Below, in pieces: positions 39,661 to 48,228 of a stretch of 64,000 bases of DNA. This stretch comes from Streptomyces candidus (GTDB lineage Bacteria > Actinomycetota > Actinomycetes > Streptomycetales > Streptomycetaceae). The stretch lies in the NCBI RefSeq assembly GCF_014207445.1, contig NZ_JACHEM010000017.1:32441-96440 (forward strand). Reading direction: 5' to 3'. The translations under genes and the position numbers were made by a program. The notes under the pieces were generated by a model. The model had not been told where the DNA came from. It ran no database searches and was given only the letters and a program-made list of their open reading frames with translations. How positions within the stretch are numbered: position 1 is the stretch's first letter; each line of letters starts with the position of its first letter.

Positions 39661-39909
39661 ATGAGCGTGATCACCGTGCACCGGCTGGTCGACGATGCCC
39701 GCCGGGTTACCGTCCAGCAAGGCGGTGTCACCGCTGATCTCGGCCGGGTCTACAACGACGCCGACCTCGAAGAGGCACTCCGCCGGGCAGGCCTCGAGAA
39801 CGCGTCAGAGGTGCTCGATGACCCCGAGGCAGTGAGCTGGGAAGGCGAAGGCCCGCACGTGTGGGGCGGTGGGCAGCCGCGGCCGCCGGGCACCCCTGTG
39901 AGGCCCTGA
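39661..39909 (+). CDS. Small hypothetical protein upstream of DNA ligase
   Basis: 82 residues, start MSVITVHRLVDDARRVTVQQ. A beta-hairpin start and a helix (DADLEEALRRAGLENASEVL). Two bases separate its stop from the ligase GTG, indicating an operon. Family unknown. Confidence 0.55.
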   Translation: MSVITVHRLVDDARRVTVQQGGVTADLGRVYNDADLEEALRRAGLENASEVLDDPEAVSWEGEGPHVWGGGQPRPPGTPVRP

Positions 39910-39911
39910 GC

Positions 39912-40871
39912 GTGGTCGGGCTTCCGCGGATCGCTCCGATGCTCGCCGTCCCGGGCGCCCTGCCTTCCCCGGCGCGGGAGCACCTGTATGCGGTGGAGAC
40001 GAAGTACGACGGCATGCGGACAGTCGTGTACGCCCCGGGCGACGGCACCCTGGTGCTGCGCTCCCGGGCGGGCCTGGACGCCACCGCCGCCTACCCCGAA
40101 CTCCATCCCCTGGCCGACGCCCTCGCCGGAATGCCGGCCGTTCTCGACGGCGAGATCGTTGTCTTCGATGAACAAGGCCGCCCGGACTTCGGCCGCCTCC
40201 AGACGCGGATGGGCCTGGCCTCGTCCCCGGCGAAGGCCGCCCGCCTCGCCGCCACCACGCCCGTGCACCTGATCCTCTTCGACGCCCTGCACGTGAACGG
40301 CAGAAGCCTCCTCACCCACGCGTACACCGACCGCCGCGCCGTCCTCGAAGACCTGGCGCTCGCCGCACCCCGCTGGTCCACCCCAGCCTCCGTGACCGGG
40401 CATGCGCGCGAGGCGTTTGAGGCGACCCGCGCCCACGGACTGGAGGGAATCATCTGCAAGCTGCTGCGGGCGCCGTACGAACCGGGCGTACGGTCCGCCG
40501 CGTGGCTGAAGGTGAAACACCTGCAGCTCGCCGACTGCGTGATCGGCGGCTGGGTGCCCGGCCGGGGCGCACTGGCCGGACGCCCCGGGGCGCTTCTCCT
40601 GGGCGAACCCCAGGACTCCGGCGGCCTGCGTTACGTCGGCAGTGTCGGCACCGGCTTCACCGACCGCGACCGCACCGTCCTCGCCCGCCTCCTGGCGGTG
40701 GCCGCCATCGATATCTGCCCCTTCACCGCCGCCCCCGCCGTGCCCGGCGCCCGCTGGGTTCTGCCCCGCCTGGTCGCCGAAATCCGCTACGCCACCCGCA
40801 CCCGCGCCGGACTCCTCCGCCACCCCTCCTTCCACCGGCTGCGCCCCGACCTGGCACCCGAGAACCTCTGA
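39912..40871 (+). CDS. ATP-dependent DNA ligase (LigD ligase-domain type)
   Basis: 319 residues from a GTG. Adenylation motif I is ETKYDGMR with the AMP-accepting Lys at residue 31; DGEIVVFDEQG, LILFDALHVNG, EGIICK and WLKVKH supply motifs III, IV and V, and an OB-fold C-terminal part follows. No polymerase or nuclease domain is attached, so it is a stand-alone ligase like those in actinobacterial end-joining. A Ku gene lies at 56.6 kb on the same DNA, and together they can seal double-strand breaks, useful for a linear or transferring replicon. Confidence 0.9.
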   Translation: MVGLPRIAPMLAVPGALPSPAREHLYAVETKYDGMRTVVYAPGDGTLVLRSRAGLDATAAYPELHPLADALAGMPAVLDGEIVVFDEQGRPDFGRLQTRMGLASSPAKAARLAATTPVHLILFDALHVNGRSLLTHAYTDRRAVLEDLALAAPRWSTPASVTGHAREAFEATRAHGLEGIICKLLRAPYEPGVRSAAWLKVKHLQLADCVIGGWVPGRGALAGRPGALLLGEPQDSGGLRYVGSVGTGFTDRDRTVLARLLAVAAIDICPFTAAPAVPGARWVLPRLVAEIRYATRTRAGLLRHPSFHRLRPDLAPENL

Positions 40872-40897
40872 TCCATCCCACCCAGGCGGCGCACCGC

Positions 40898-41005
40898 CTA
40901 CACCGCCGCCACGTCCTCTCGGCCCCGCCCCGCCACCAACGCGGCCACCGCCCGCAGCCGCAGGGCCTCCTGCGCCGACGGCGACAGATGTCGCGCGTCC
41001 CCCAT
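40898..41005 (-). pseudogene. Transposase N-terminal fragment (IS630-like)
   Basis: MGDARHLSPSAQEALRLRAV then AALVAGRGREDVAAV followed at once by a TAG stop. The reading continues briefly in frame as AVRRLGG. It resembles the N-terminal helix-turn-helix of IS630-type transposases, cut by a nonsense codon and missing the catalytic part. Confidence 0.4.
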
Positions 41006-41224
41006 CAGATCGCTCACACCCCACCAAGACCCAGAACCCCAACCTTTCGGACAAAAGGGCCAGGCGAGGGGGCCGTTTGTGACACGAGGGGTTGTGACGT
41101 AGCCCGGCCGGGAGTGGACGACACCGTGCTCACCGTCCACTCCACCGCGAGTGGAGCCCACCGAGTGGAGTGGACGACATTGGCGGGACGATTCCCCGCA
41201 TCCACCCGTTGCGCACCCGCGGTG

Positions 41225-41265
41225 TTTCTCCTTGACCTCAGCTCAGGATCCTGTTGGCCAATTCC
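41225..41265 (+). repeat. 41-base inverted repeat, left arm
   Basis: Starts TTTCTCCTTGACCTCAGC and ends GTTGGCCAATTCC. It matches the reverse complement of 42162-42202 at 37 of 41 positions. The arms flank the gene at 41592-42092. Confidence 0.75.
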
Positions 41266-41591
41266 ACTGAGTGGCTGTTGGGCGGCCGTGTGTGGTCAAG
41301 GGGAAACGCGGGAGGTCAAGGGGAAACGCTGTCCGGAATGTCTGCTCGGTGGTCCTTGGTCAAGGGGTTCGTGTGCACCGGTGCGGCCGGCAACGCGGGA
41401 GTGGTGCGCATCGAGTGGGCGGGTTCAGAGGCGGCGCACTTGCTCAATTGAGGGCACCGTGGTCTGAGGTGGCTGTGGAAATCACACTCTCCGGCCCCGG
41501 GACTCGCTCCGCCGACGATTGTCTCGCTTCTTTCTCCTAGGGTGTTCATCGGACGCCGAAGCCACCGGGCCCGGCCGCCTAAGGGGGGCGC

Positions 41592-42092
41592 ATGAGCACA
41601 CCCGAGTACGAGTTTTGGAATGACCTTGCTGTCCGCCGTCCGGACGACGTCCGCATGATCTCTGGTAGACGGGTTCCGCTTTCCTGGCAGATGGAGAAGC
41701 GCGTCGGGCATGTCGACCGGCTGATGAACAGGACTCTGCCTGCGGATTTCCCGGACCCGGTCGAGCGTGGAGGCACCGCCGACGTGTTGGCCGTGCTCGC
41801 GTTGTCGGAGTCGATCCGGCGCGATCTCATTGCCCGCCGCGCGGGCGACATCCGTGAGGCCATCCTGCTCGGCGCCACCTGGTCCGAGGTCGCAGCCGCG
41901 ATCGACAGCACACCGGACGAGGCCCGCGCCATCCTGCGTGACTGGACGGAGCGTCAGCACGGCCTCCATCAGAGCGCTGCCGGGCCAGACGGCCACCACC
42001 GACTGGGCGACGAGGAGAACCGCCACGCCGCGGTGCTCGCCCTGATCCAGCTGGCAGACGACCAGCGCACGGAGACCGGCACACATGACTGA
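41592..42092 (+). CDS. Helix-turn-helix-like hypothetical protein inside the iteron region
   Basis: 166 residues, start MSTPEYEFWNDLAVRRPDDV with a GGGGGG site. Conserved-looking segments RRVPLSWQMEKRVGHVDRLM, IRRDLIARRAGDIREAILLG and ATWSEVAAAIDSTPDEARAI suggest a C-terminal helix-turn-helix. I recall similar hypothetical proteins in many Streptomyces genomes. Being framed by a 41-base inverted repeat and iterons, it may regulate replication or plasmid copy number, which is inference. Confidence 0.65.
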   Translation: MSTPEYEFWNDLAVRRPDDVRMISGRRVPLSWQMEKRVGHVDRLMNRTLPADFPDPVERGGTADVLAVLALSESIRRDLIARRAGDIREAILLGATWSEVAAAIDSTPDEARAILRDWTERQHGLHQSAAGPDGHHRLGDEENRHAAVLALIQLADDQRTETGTHD

Positions 42093-42161
42093 TCACCTGT
42101 ACCTACGCCGCTCCGCGGACATGTAGACCGACGCCCGCCAGCCGCCCACCTTGTCCAAAGC

Positions 42162-42202
42162 GGAATTGACCAACAGGGTCCTCAGCTCAGGTCAAGGAGA
42201 AA
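42162..42202 (-). repeat. 41-base inverted repeat, right arm
   Basis: Starts GGAATTGACCAACAGGG and ends GGTCAAGGAGAAA; partner of 41225-41265. The four differences lie in CTCAGCTC/CTGAGCTG, GATCC/GACCC and GGCCA/GGTCA. Confidence 0.75.
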
Positions 42203-42850
42203 TGCGCCGCCTCCACCCGGCCCACTCCACCGCACCGAGTCCACCCGATGCCCTACGGGATCGGGCGAATCGGGCGGCAAGGGCCGAACCCGGCCGCCTT
42301 GTCCACCTTCCGATGGGGGCGGTGAACCCGGCCGCCGACCCCTTGTCCGGGTCCGCCTCCCGACCGCGCACGCTGTATTTCTCCTTGACCACCCCGGCTA
42401 CCGGCCGCCGTCAGACCGTGGACAAGGGGGTCTCCCGCACGCTGCTCCTTCGGACCAGGGCCCCGGACCGGGGCAGCGAAGGAGACGAATGATGGCGACC
42501 ATCCACTCACGGACCGGGCGCAGGCAGCCCACCGGCCGACCGGGGCGGAGGGCCGGCCCGTGGCGGGCAAGCCGTGGCAGGTCCCTGCGGGCGCCCCTGC
42601 GGAGGGCCCTGGGGAACCCCCTTTGGTGCCCGGCACCCACGGGAGTGATAAAACCCCTCGTCAGGCCGGGTATCGGGGCGGATTTCGAACCGTCACAACC
42701 CTTTAATCCCCTCCATAGGTATGGAGTGGAGGAGATAGCCGCGTTGGGGGCGGCCCGGACATCCTCCCCGGCCGGGCGCGGCCAGCAGCAGCAGCGGCGG
42801 CGGCGGCGGTCGGCCGGCGGCCGGTCGCGAGCGATGAGGGGGCAGGACTG

Positions 42851-44494
42851 ATGGCGGGGAAGCGGAAGACCAACCCGGCGGGGTCGACGAACAGTTACCG
42901 CGGGGATGTGCTGCGCGTGCTCGGGGCGCTGAAGGTGGCGACGGCTGATCAGATCCAGCGGATCGGCGCCCCGCACCTGAGCTTCCGGCACGCCGACAAG
43001 GAACCGCCCTCGAAGCGGAAGCAGACCCGTACCGCCTCGCATACCGGTGCGCTCTCCGACATGCGCAAGCACGGCCTGTCCGAGAACGGCGGCTCCACCG
43101 GGGGCGGCGACTCGCTGCGGAACCTGACCCCCAAGGGCCTGGAGGCCGCGTCCTACGAGCTGCGCCGCCCGGCGGGGGAGATGGGCTCCACCGCACGCGG
43201 CGCAGGCTCCAGCGGGGCCTCCCACCCGATGTCCGTCAACGAGACCGTCATCGCGCTGCTGCGCCCGAAGCCGAACCTGGCCCGTCTCGCCGACGACCCG
43301 CCGCACGTCCAGGCCGCCGCCCAGGCTGCCGTCGACTCACCGGACGGCATCGGCATCATCGCCTCGTTCTGGACCGAGGTCCCGCTGCCCGCCACCGGCA
43401 CGTGGAACACACCCGGCAAGGGCGGCGCCCAGGCCGACCTCGTCCTCACCGCCCCGCAGGATGGGGTGCCGCTGCTGTTCATCGAGGTCGACAACTGCCA
43501 CGAGACGCCGGAGGAGCTCGCCGACAAGCTGGAGAAGTACCACCGGTTCTTCCGGCGGAAGGTGAAGGACACCGACGGCCGTGAGCGTCCGATGTGGCGC
43601 ACCCGCTGGAACGCTCCCGACACCTGGTCCGGCGACAGCGCACACCCGCCCGTCCTGCTGGTGTTCAACCGCCTTGGCGAGCGCAACCCCAACCTCACCG
43701 TCCCGAAGCTGAGCGAGCTCACCTCCCACCTGTGGCAGGGACAGCGCCACAAGGGCTACCACCTCTACGACGGGAGGATCCCGATCATCGCGACCGGCCT
43801 GAAGAATCTGCGCGAACACGGCCCGGACGGACCGGTGTTCCTCCGCTTCGGCCGCGACCGCATGCAGCCCCTGCGGGAGGCGATCGGCAACCCCCGCCGC
43901 GAGACGGCCGAAGCCCACGCCCGGGAAGAGGCCAGGACCCACCAAAAGGCGCACCAGGCGAAGATGCGGCGGGCAGCCGAAGAGCAGGCGGCGAAGAAGG
44001 CAGCCGAGCGTGAGGCCCGCCGCCCCGTCTGCACCGGCTGCGGGACGGAGTTCACCGACGAACGATGGGAGGCGGCACAGGGACAGGCAAAGGGCTGGGA
44101 CACCCCGAAGGAATCCCACCCGCACCTGTGCGACGGCTGCAAGCACGCAGCCGTCGCCGCCGCTCACGAGGCCAACCGGCAGGAGCGCCCGGAGCCGCTC
44201 CCCGACTGGGCAAAGCGAAAGCACCGCCTGCGTTACGCCCGCCGTCCCCGCTGCGCCGAGTGCAGGGCGACGTTCACGGACGAGCGGTGGCAGGCGGTGG
44301 AGCGCACCGGCTGGGACGCCCTTCGTCCGGAGGCCCGTCCGACCCTGTGCGGGGACTGCGACCGGCGGTACGTCACCGACGTACGGGACGCATGGTCGGA
44401 CGAGCCCCCGCATGGAGAGCAGGACCAGGCCGTGCCCGAGCAGAAAGGAGACCAGCACAAGGGCACCAGCTGGTTCTCACGTCTGCGCGGATGA
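42851..44494 (+). CDS. Replication-relaxation family protein
   Basis: 547 residues, start MAGKRKTNPAGSTNSYRGDV with GAGGGGGCAGG upstream. N-terminal winged helix (DVLRVLGALKVATADQIQRI), LTPKGLEAASYELRRP, then a nuclease-like core (DGVPLLFIEVDNCHETPEEL, VLLVFNRLGERN) and a long C-terminal extension with two zinc-ribbon-like repeats, each CxxC ... CDGCK or CGDCDRR with FTDERWEA / FTDERWQA. The family (replication-relaxation) is common on Streptomyces plasmids and integrative elements. It is proposed to act in replication, and position next to the iterons supports that. Confidence 0.8.
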   Translation: MAGKRKTNPAGSTNSYRGDVLRVLGALKVATADQIQRIGAPHLSFRHADKEPPSKRKQTRTASHTGALSDMRKHGLSENGGSTGGGDSLRNLTPKGLEAASYELRRPAGEMGSTARGAGSSGASHPMSVNETVIALLRPKPNLARLADDPPHVQAAAQAAVDSPDGIGIIASFWTEVPLPATGTWNTPGKGGAQADLVLTAPQDGVPLLFIEVDNCHETPEELADKLEKYHRFFRRKVKDTDGRERPMWRTRWNAPDTWSGDSAHPPVLLVFNRLGERNPNLTVPKLSELTSHLWQGQRHKGYHLYDGRIPIIATGLKNLREHGPDGPVFLRFGRDRMQPLREAIGNPRRETAEAHAREEARTHQKAHQAKMRRAAEEQAAKKAAEREARRPVCTGCGTEFTDERWEAAQGQAKGWDTPKESHPHLCDGCKHAAVAAAHEANRQERPEPLPDWAKRKHRLRYARRPRCAECRATFTDERWQAVERTGWDALRPEARPTLCGDCDRRYVTDVRDAWSDEPPHGEQDQAVPEQKGDQHKGTSWFSRLRG

Positions 44495-44504
44495 CTGTAG
44501 GTTC

Positions 44505-44575
44505 CGCGACTCCGTGGACACTTCCGCGTGATCATGGGCACGGTTTGGACATGTCCGCGTGATCATGGACAGTCA
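44505..44575. repeat. Direct repeats resembling insertion-sequence ends
   Basis: CCGCGTGATCATGG occurs twice 38 bases apart, each preceded by a GGACA-type sequence; the second copy is part of the palindrome-like TGTCCGCGTGATCATGGACA. Repeats of this kind are typical inside IS21-like ends, but no transposase gene is present. The remaining bases to 44703 hold nothing recognisable. Confidence 0.4.
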
Positions 44576-44703
44576 CCCTCTTGGCCGTCGAGGTCGCACC
44601 GCAGACACAGCGCGGCCACTCACGACCGCCAACACCTTGCAGCTGGAGCGCTACCCACTCCCACGCCACAACCCTCAGGCCACGACAACCCACTACAAGA
44701 TCA

Positions 44704-46074
44704 TTATGAGAGGTCTTCGTCCGCATCGACGAAGACCGACTTGAACACGTCGGCCGCGTCGACGCAGGGCTCGGTGGGCACTCGAACCTCCCCTCTGCTC
44801 ACCGTGTCGCTGCCGTCCTCGGTCAGTTCCCACGAGACCTCCACCGCACTGGCCTGAAGGTCCCTCGCGATGAGGACGTAGTCGTCTTGGTCGCTCGTCC
44901 AAACTACGCTCGGACGAAACGCCTCGGGAGTGAGCACAACTTGGACGTCCGAGCCGTGGGCGCTCCAGGTCACGGGATAATCCCGCAAGATGGGTCGAAT
45001 AGCCGAGTGGTCGAAGATCGCCGGAAATGGCACGTGTGGCCCCAGCACTGGTTCGACGACCTTCTCGAAGTCTGCGTCGTCCGGATCGAGACAATCCAGC
45101 ACCTCGCAGTTGTGGAACGTCAAGGTCAGGTGAGGCTTGGACACGAAACGATCGCGGCTGACCACCTGAACGCCGGCACCCGGAATCCCGACGCCTAGGA
45201 AATGTTCCCGGCCCTTGGCGATGTGCTCGGCCTTCTTGCTCCGCCATGCAGCAAGCGCCTTTTCCCTGTTCTCCATCGACAGCGGCTTCCGGTTGCCGAA
45301 GACGCTTGACGGCAATACCAGCAGCGCCGATCTCGAAGTGTCCTCAACTGGTGTCGGTTGCTTGCTGAACTGCTCTTCCTCGTAGCAGCGCAAGCTCTCC
45401 AAGACCTCGTCCACACGGTTGACCCTGCAGATCGGACCGACCACCTGCACCTCAAGGTCAATCGGTGGCCTCCCGCCCCGGCGAACACGCTCGACGAGGG
45501 CAAGGACCTCTCCGGAGCGCGCAGGCCGTGTGTTGCTGGTGCCTCGAACGTAGATCGCGCCATCCTCAAGGCTGTCCCGGCGATCGTCACTCTGATAGCT
45601 CTTGTGACACGGGAAGATCGTCTGGCCATCCTCCGGCGGCTGAGCAATGACGAACAGGACCTCGTGGTCGGAGTCGATGCCGACCCTGCCGAACTCGAAG
45701 GCTGGGAACTGGGGCCCGAGGTAGGGGCGGAGCCGGTCCTCAAGCTCATGTGCCTCGGTTCCGCGCAGCACTCCAGGAGCGCTGTTCTTCTGCACGCCGA
45801 TCACCAGGACCGCGTAGCCGTGGAAGTGCCGGGCCGCCTCCCTCGGACGCCGGTTCGCTGCCCCCAGAAGGAACTTCGCGATCTTGGCCGCAGTCGCCTT
45901 GCTGTTCATGTCGAGAGGGCTCTTGACCTCGAGGTAGGTCGTCTCGGCCTCATCGCCAACAGCGACTACGTGCCCAAGAACGCCCCGCAGAGCGCGCTCA
46001 CCGAGCGGGATGACGCTGGTGTCGAGAGCGGAGTTCTCGGCGTTCGAGTCATCTGAGGGCAAGAGATTCGCCAT
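44704..46074 (-). CDS. AlbA_2/Schlafen-type DNA-binding or nuclease domain protein
   Basis: 456 residues, start MANLLPSDDSNAENSALDTS with GGGAGAA upstream. Residues about 30-190 match the AlbA_2 (Schlafen AlbA) layout: ETTYLEVKSPLDMNSKATAA, KIAKFLLGAANRRPREAARH, YAVLVIGVQKNSAPGVLRGT and the closing GAIYVRGTSNTRPARSGEVL. The C-terminal 250 residues are alpha/beta with no match I know. Proteins with this domain include transcription factors and tRNA- or DNA-targeting defence proteins. It stands alone between degraded sequences, as many defence genes do. A tRNA-like fold lies in its leader. Confidence 0.7.
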   Translation of the reverse strand: MANLLPSDDSNAENSALDTSVIPLGERALRGVLGHVVAVGDEAETTYLEVKSPLDMNSKATAAKIAKFLLGAANRRPREAARHFHGYAVLVIGVQKNSAPGVLRGTEAHELEDRLRPYLGPQFPAFEFGRVGIDSDHEVLFVIAQPPEDGQTIFPCHKSYQSDDRRDSLEDGAIYVRGTSNTRPARSGEVLALVERVRRGGRPPIDLEVQVVGPICRVNRVDEVLESLRCYEEEQFSKQPTPVEDTSRSALLVLPSSVFGNRKPLSMENREKALAAWRSKKAEHIAKGREHFLGVGIPGAGVQVVSRDRFVSKPHLTLTFHNCEVLDCLDPDDADFEKVVEPVLGPHVPFPAIFDHSAIRPILRDYPVTWSAHGSDVQVVLTPEAFRPSVVWTSDQDDYVLIARDLQASAVEVSWELTEDGSDTVSRGEVRVPTEPCVDAADVFKSVFVDADEDLS

Positions 46075-46094
46075 GGACCGATTCTCCCATTCAT

Positions 46095-46144
46095 GACCGC
46101 GGGCGGAATCGAACGTCTGCCTTCGCGAAGGCCAGGCCGCGGTC
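46095..46144 (-). other. tRNA-like folded element in the leader of the AlbA_2 gene
   Basis: GACCGCGG and CCGCGGTC close a 50-base element. Read leftward, it contains a hairpin CCTTCGCGAAGG and a T-arm-like sequence GTTCGATTCCGCCC. No anticodon or D arm can be placed and there is no CCA, so it is not a complete tRNA. It could be a tRNA remnant (an old attachment site) or a tRNA mimic. Confidence 0.35.
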
Positions 46145-46160
46145 ACGGCGCAACTTAGCC

Positions 46161-46193
46161 GATGATCGCCGGTTACCCCAACCGGCGATCATC
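46161..46193. promoter_or_regulatory. Perfect 14-bp hairpin/dyad upstream of the AlbA_2 gene
   Basis: GATGATCGCCGGTT pairs with AACCGGCGATCATC around a 5-base ACCCC loop. Either an operator for the leftward gene or a terminator. Confidence 0.5.
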
Positions 46194-46795
46194 CCGACAC
46201 TTGAAGCTTCCCTCCAGCCGCATGTCTCTGCGAGCCGAACACGCACGGCCTGCGAACCCAACCGACGAAGGGGCGGCCCTATCTCCTCCCCAAGGCCGCG
46301 AACCTGCCCGCACAAGGCACCCGTTACGTACTGCCACCACCCAAGCATCGACCGCAGAGGCGAGTGCTCATGATCGGGCGACGATCCCCCCGACCAAGAG
46401 TGCTCACTGCGGCTAACGCCCCTGGTAGCCGGACAGTCGGTGTCCACAAAATTGCGGAACCTACAATGACGCGGGCGAGCCCAGGCCCGGGTACTGGGGC
46501 CGGGTCACATGAGGACCGGACGGTCGGTCAGGGCCCACTGACCGGCCGCTGACCACCACCCGCTGGAGCAGTTCGCCCTGGACGCGGAGATTCCGCACCT
46601 GACAGATCTCCGCGCGCGCCTTTACGCACGGGTGCCCTGACGGGAGGCGGCCGGTCAGGGATCTGGGGGCGCCTCGTGTCCTGCCCAGGCGTCGTCCGCT
46701 TTGGCGTAGCGCGAGAACTCCTTCGTCGCGCCGAGAATCTCCAGGAGGCGGCCGATGAAGGGGTGCAGGGCGTGGGCCTGTCGAGGCCGGTGTCG
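46194..46795. other. Intergenic stretch without a recognisable gene
   Basis: Overlapping frames on both strands have no ribosome site and shadow-like composition. I see nothing else beyond the hairpin at its left end. Confidence 0.35.
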
Positions 46796-47212
46796 TCAGG
46801 CGGCGGTGTCGGCCGTGAGCTGGTTCATGATGTCGGTCAGGTTGTAGTGGGCCCGCTTTTCGATGATCTTCCCGTCCTTGAACGTGAACAGGTTGAACAT
46901 GGAAAACCGTACGTGCGCTCCGCGTGGGGGGATGCCGTAGTAGTCGCCGCCCTGGTCTCCTTCGACCACGACGTAGGCGCCGACCTTGTCGGCTTCGGCG
47001 ACGGTGTGAAGGACCGTCAGGCGGTTGCCGGGGAAGGCGTCGAGGTGCTTCTTCTCCGCGTCGATGAACCCTGCGGCGCCGGGCCGGGGGCTGTCGATCT
47101 GGGGGTAGAAGACGAAGTCCGGGTGGAACATGCCGGTGAGCGTGGCGTAGTCGCCCTGCTGAAGGGCCTGGTAGAAGCGGTGCACGAGGTCGGCGTTGGT
47201 GTCGGTGGACAT
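46796..47212 (-). CDS. SnoaL-like (NTF2-fold) protein
   Basis: 138 residues, start MSTDTNADLVHRFYQALQQG with GAAGGA upstream. DLVHRFYQALQQGDYATLTG, MFHPDFVFYPQ and HVRFSMFNLFTFKDGKIIEK are the standard SnoaL pattern (short helical start, cone-shaped beta fold). The superfamily includes polyketide cyclases, ester cyclases and stress proteins. Together with the MBL-fold gene upstream it forms a leftward unit controlled from the divergent region at 48.17 kb. Confidence 0.85.
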   Translation of the reverse strand: MSTDTNADLVHRFYQALQQGDYATLTGMFHPDFVFYPQIDSPRPGAAGFIDAEKKHLDAFPGNRLTVLHTVAEADKVGAYVVVEGDQGGDYYGIPPRGAHVRFSMFNLFTFKDGKIIEKRAHYNLTDIMNQLTADTAA

Positions 47213-47275
47213 GTGATCGGGTCCTTCTTGGTCGTTCTGGCACGGCGCAGGATGCCGCGAAGGGTCGTGCCGGGG

Positions 47276-47323
47276 TAGGGGCTCGGCGTGCTGCGGGCCC
47301 CTACCCCGGCACGAGGTCTCGGT
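47276..47323 (-). terminator. 17-bp hairpin between the MBL and SnoaL genes
   Basis: CGTGCCGGGGTAGGGGC at 47276-47292 pairs perfectly with 47307-47323. It may lower read-through from the MBL gene into the SnoaL gene. Confidence 0.6.
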
Positions 47324-47343
47324 TTCTGAGGGGTGGTCCGGGC

Positions 47344-48135
47344 TCAGGCGCGCTGTGCCCAGTCCTGGTCCAGGCGGTCGGTCAGGCCCGCGGCGGCGAA
47401 GGCCGCCTCCAGCTCGTCGCGGCCCTCGGTGAAGTGGGCCCAGCTGTCGTGGTGGACCGGGACGACACGGCGGGCGTCAAGAATCCGGGTGGCCTCGACC
47501 GCCTGGGCGCTGTCCAGGACGATCAGGTTGCCGTCGAAGACCATGGGGAAGCGGGGGGCGCCGGCGAACAGGAGGGCGGTATCGATCGGGGCGAAGCGCT
47601 CAGCGATCTCCCTGACCGCGTCGAGCGAGGCATTGTCGCCGCTGACGTAGACCGTCGGCAGGCCCTCGCCCGTCAGGACGAAGCCGACGACCTGGCCGGC
47701 GAAGGGCTCGACCTCCTCACGCGGACCGGGGCCGTGGATGGCCGGGACGCCGGTCACCGTGATGGTGCCGCCGACCGGACGCTCCAGCTCGACCGTCTCC
47801 CAGTCGGCCAGGCCCTTGGCCTTCTCCCCGAGGCGCTTGCCGCCGGCGGGGGTGGTGAGGGTCAGGGGGACGTCGGCGAGCAGGGCGCGGCCGGAGGTGT
47901 CGAGGTTGTCGGCGTGCTCGTCGTGGGAGAGCAGGACCACGTCGACGGGGCCGACATCGGCGGGCGTAGCGGTGGAGGGCGCGGTCTTGACCAGGGTCGG
48001 GCCGCCGGGCGCGGGGTAGTCGCCGGGGCCGTCGAAGGTCGGGTCGGTCAGGAAGCGCAGGCCGCCGTACTCGAACAGGGCGGTCGGACCGCCGAACGTG
48101 CGGACCGGGAACTGGCTGGCGTTGAGCTGGGACAT
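47344..48135 (-). CDS. MBL-fold metallohydrolase (UlaG-like)
   Basis: 263 residues, start MSQLNASQFPVRTFGGPTAL with GGAG upstream. GGLRFLTDPTFDGPGDYP, VVLLSHDEHADNLD (the HxxxDxx metal motif as HDEHADN), VYVSGDNAS and VPVHHDSWAHF give the metallo-beta-lactamase ligands, here with Asp/His variation typical of UlaG/RomA-like hydrolases. Substrate unknown. First gene after the divergent promoter shared with the CGNR regulator. Confidence 0.85.
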   Translation of the reverse strand: MSQLNASQFPVRTFGGPTALFEYGGLRFLTDPTFDGPGDYPAPGGPTLVKTAPSTATPADVGPVDVVLLSHDEHADNLDTSGRALLADVPLTLTTPAGGKRLGEKAKGLADWETVELERPVGGTITVTGVPAIHGPGPREEVEPFAGQVVGFVLTGEGLPTVYVSGDNASLDAVREIAERFAPIDTALLFAGAPRFPMVFDGNLIVLDSAQAVEATRILDARRVVPVHHDSWAHFTEGRDELEAAFAAAGLTDRLDQDWAQRA

Positions 48136-48164
48136 CACATCTCCGTTTCTCACGAAAAACACCT

Positions 48165-48209
48165 GCGTTTAACGTGACACCAGGCTAGGCGGGTGTCACG
48201 GAAAAACGC
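48165..48209. promoter_or_regulatory. Divergent operator: nested inverted repeat
   Basis: CGTGACACC (48173-48181) is repeated inverted as GGTGTCACG (48192-48200), and outer GCGTTT (48165-48170) pairs with AAACGC (48204-48209). It lies between the MBL gene and the CGNR regulator, the expected binding site of the latter. A further TGACACC begins the regulator coding region. Confidence 0.65.
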
Positions 48210-48228
48210 AAGCGCTACCATGAGAGGT

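Larger units (their letters stand above)
41105..42450. other. Candidate plasmid replication origin with iterons
   Basis: Six copies of a (G)GTCAAGGRG(AAA) motif occur in both orientations: 41225-41237 and 42378-42390 as TTTCTCCTTGACC; 41294-41309 and 41314-41329 as GGTCAAGGGGAAACGC (20-base period); 41358-41367; and 42190-42202. Further repeats are GGAGTGGACGACA at 41111 and 41167 with inverted GTCCACTCC at 41136, and several CCTTGTCC. The array surrounds a small gene (41592) and lies upstream of the replication-relaxation gene (42851). Iterons next to a replication gene are the usual signature of an origin. Confidence 0.55.

Noticed and set aside
44505..44575. Complete insertion sequence
   Set aside because: Only end-like repeats are present; no transposase frame lies between or beside them.
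46095..46144. Complete tRNA gene
   Set aside because: Only acceptor-like and T-arm-like parts fit; no D arm, no anticodon loop of seven, no CCA. Kept only as a tRNA-like element.
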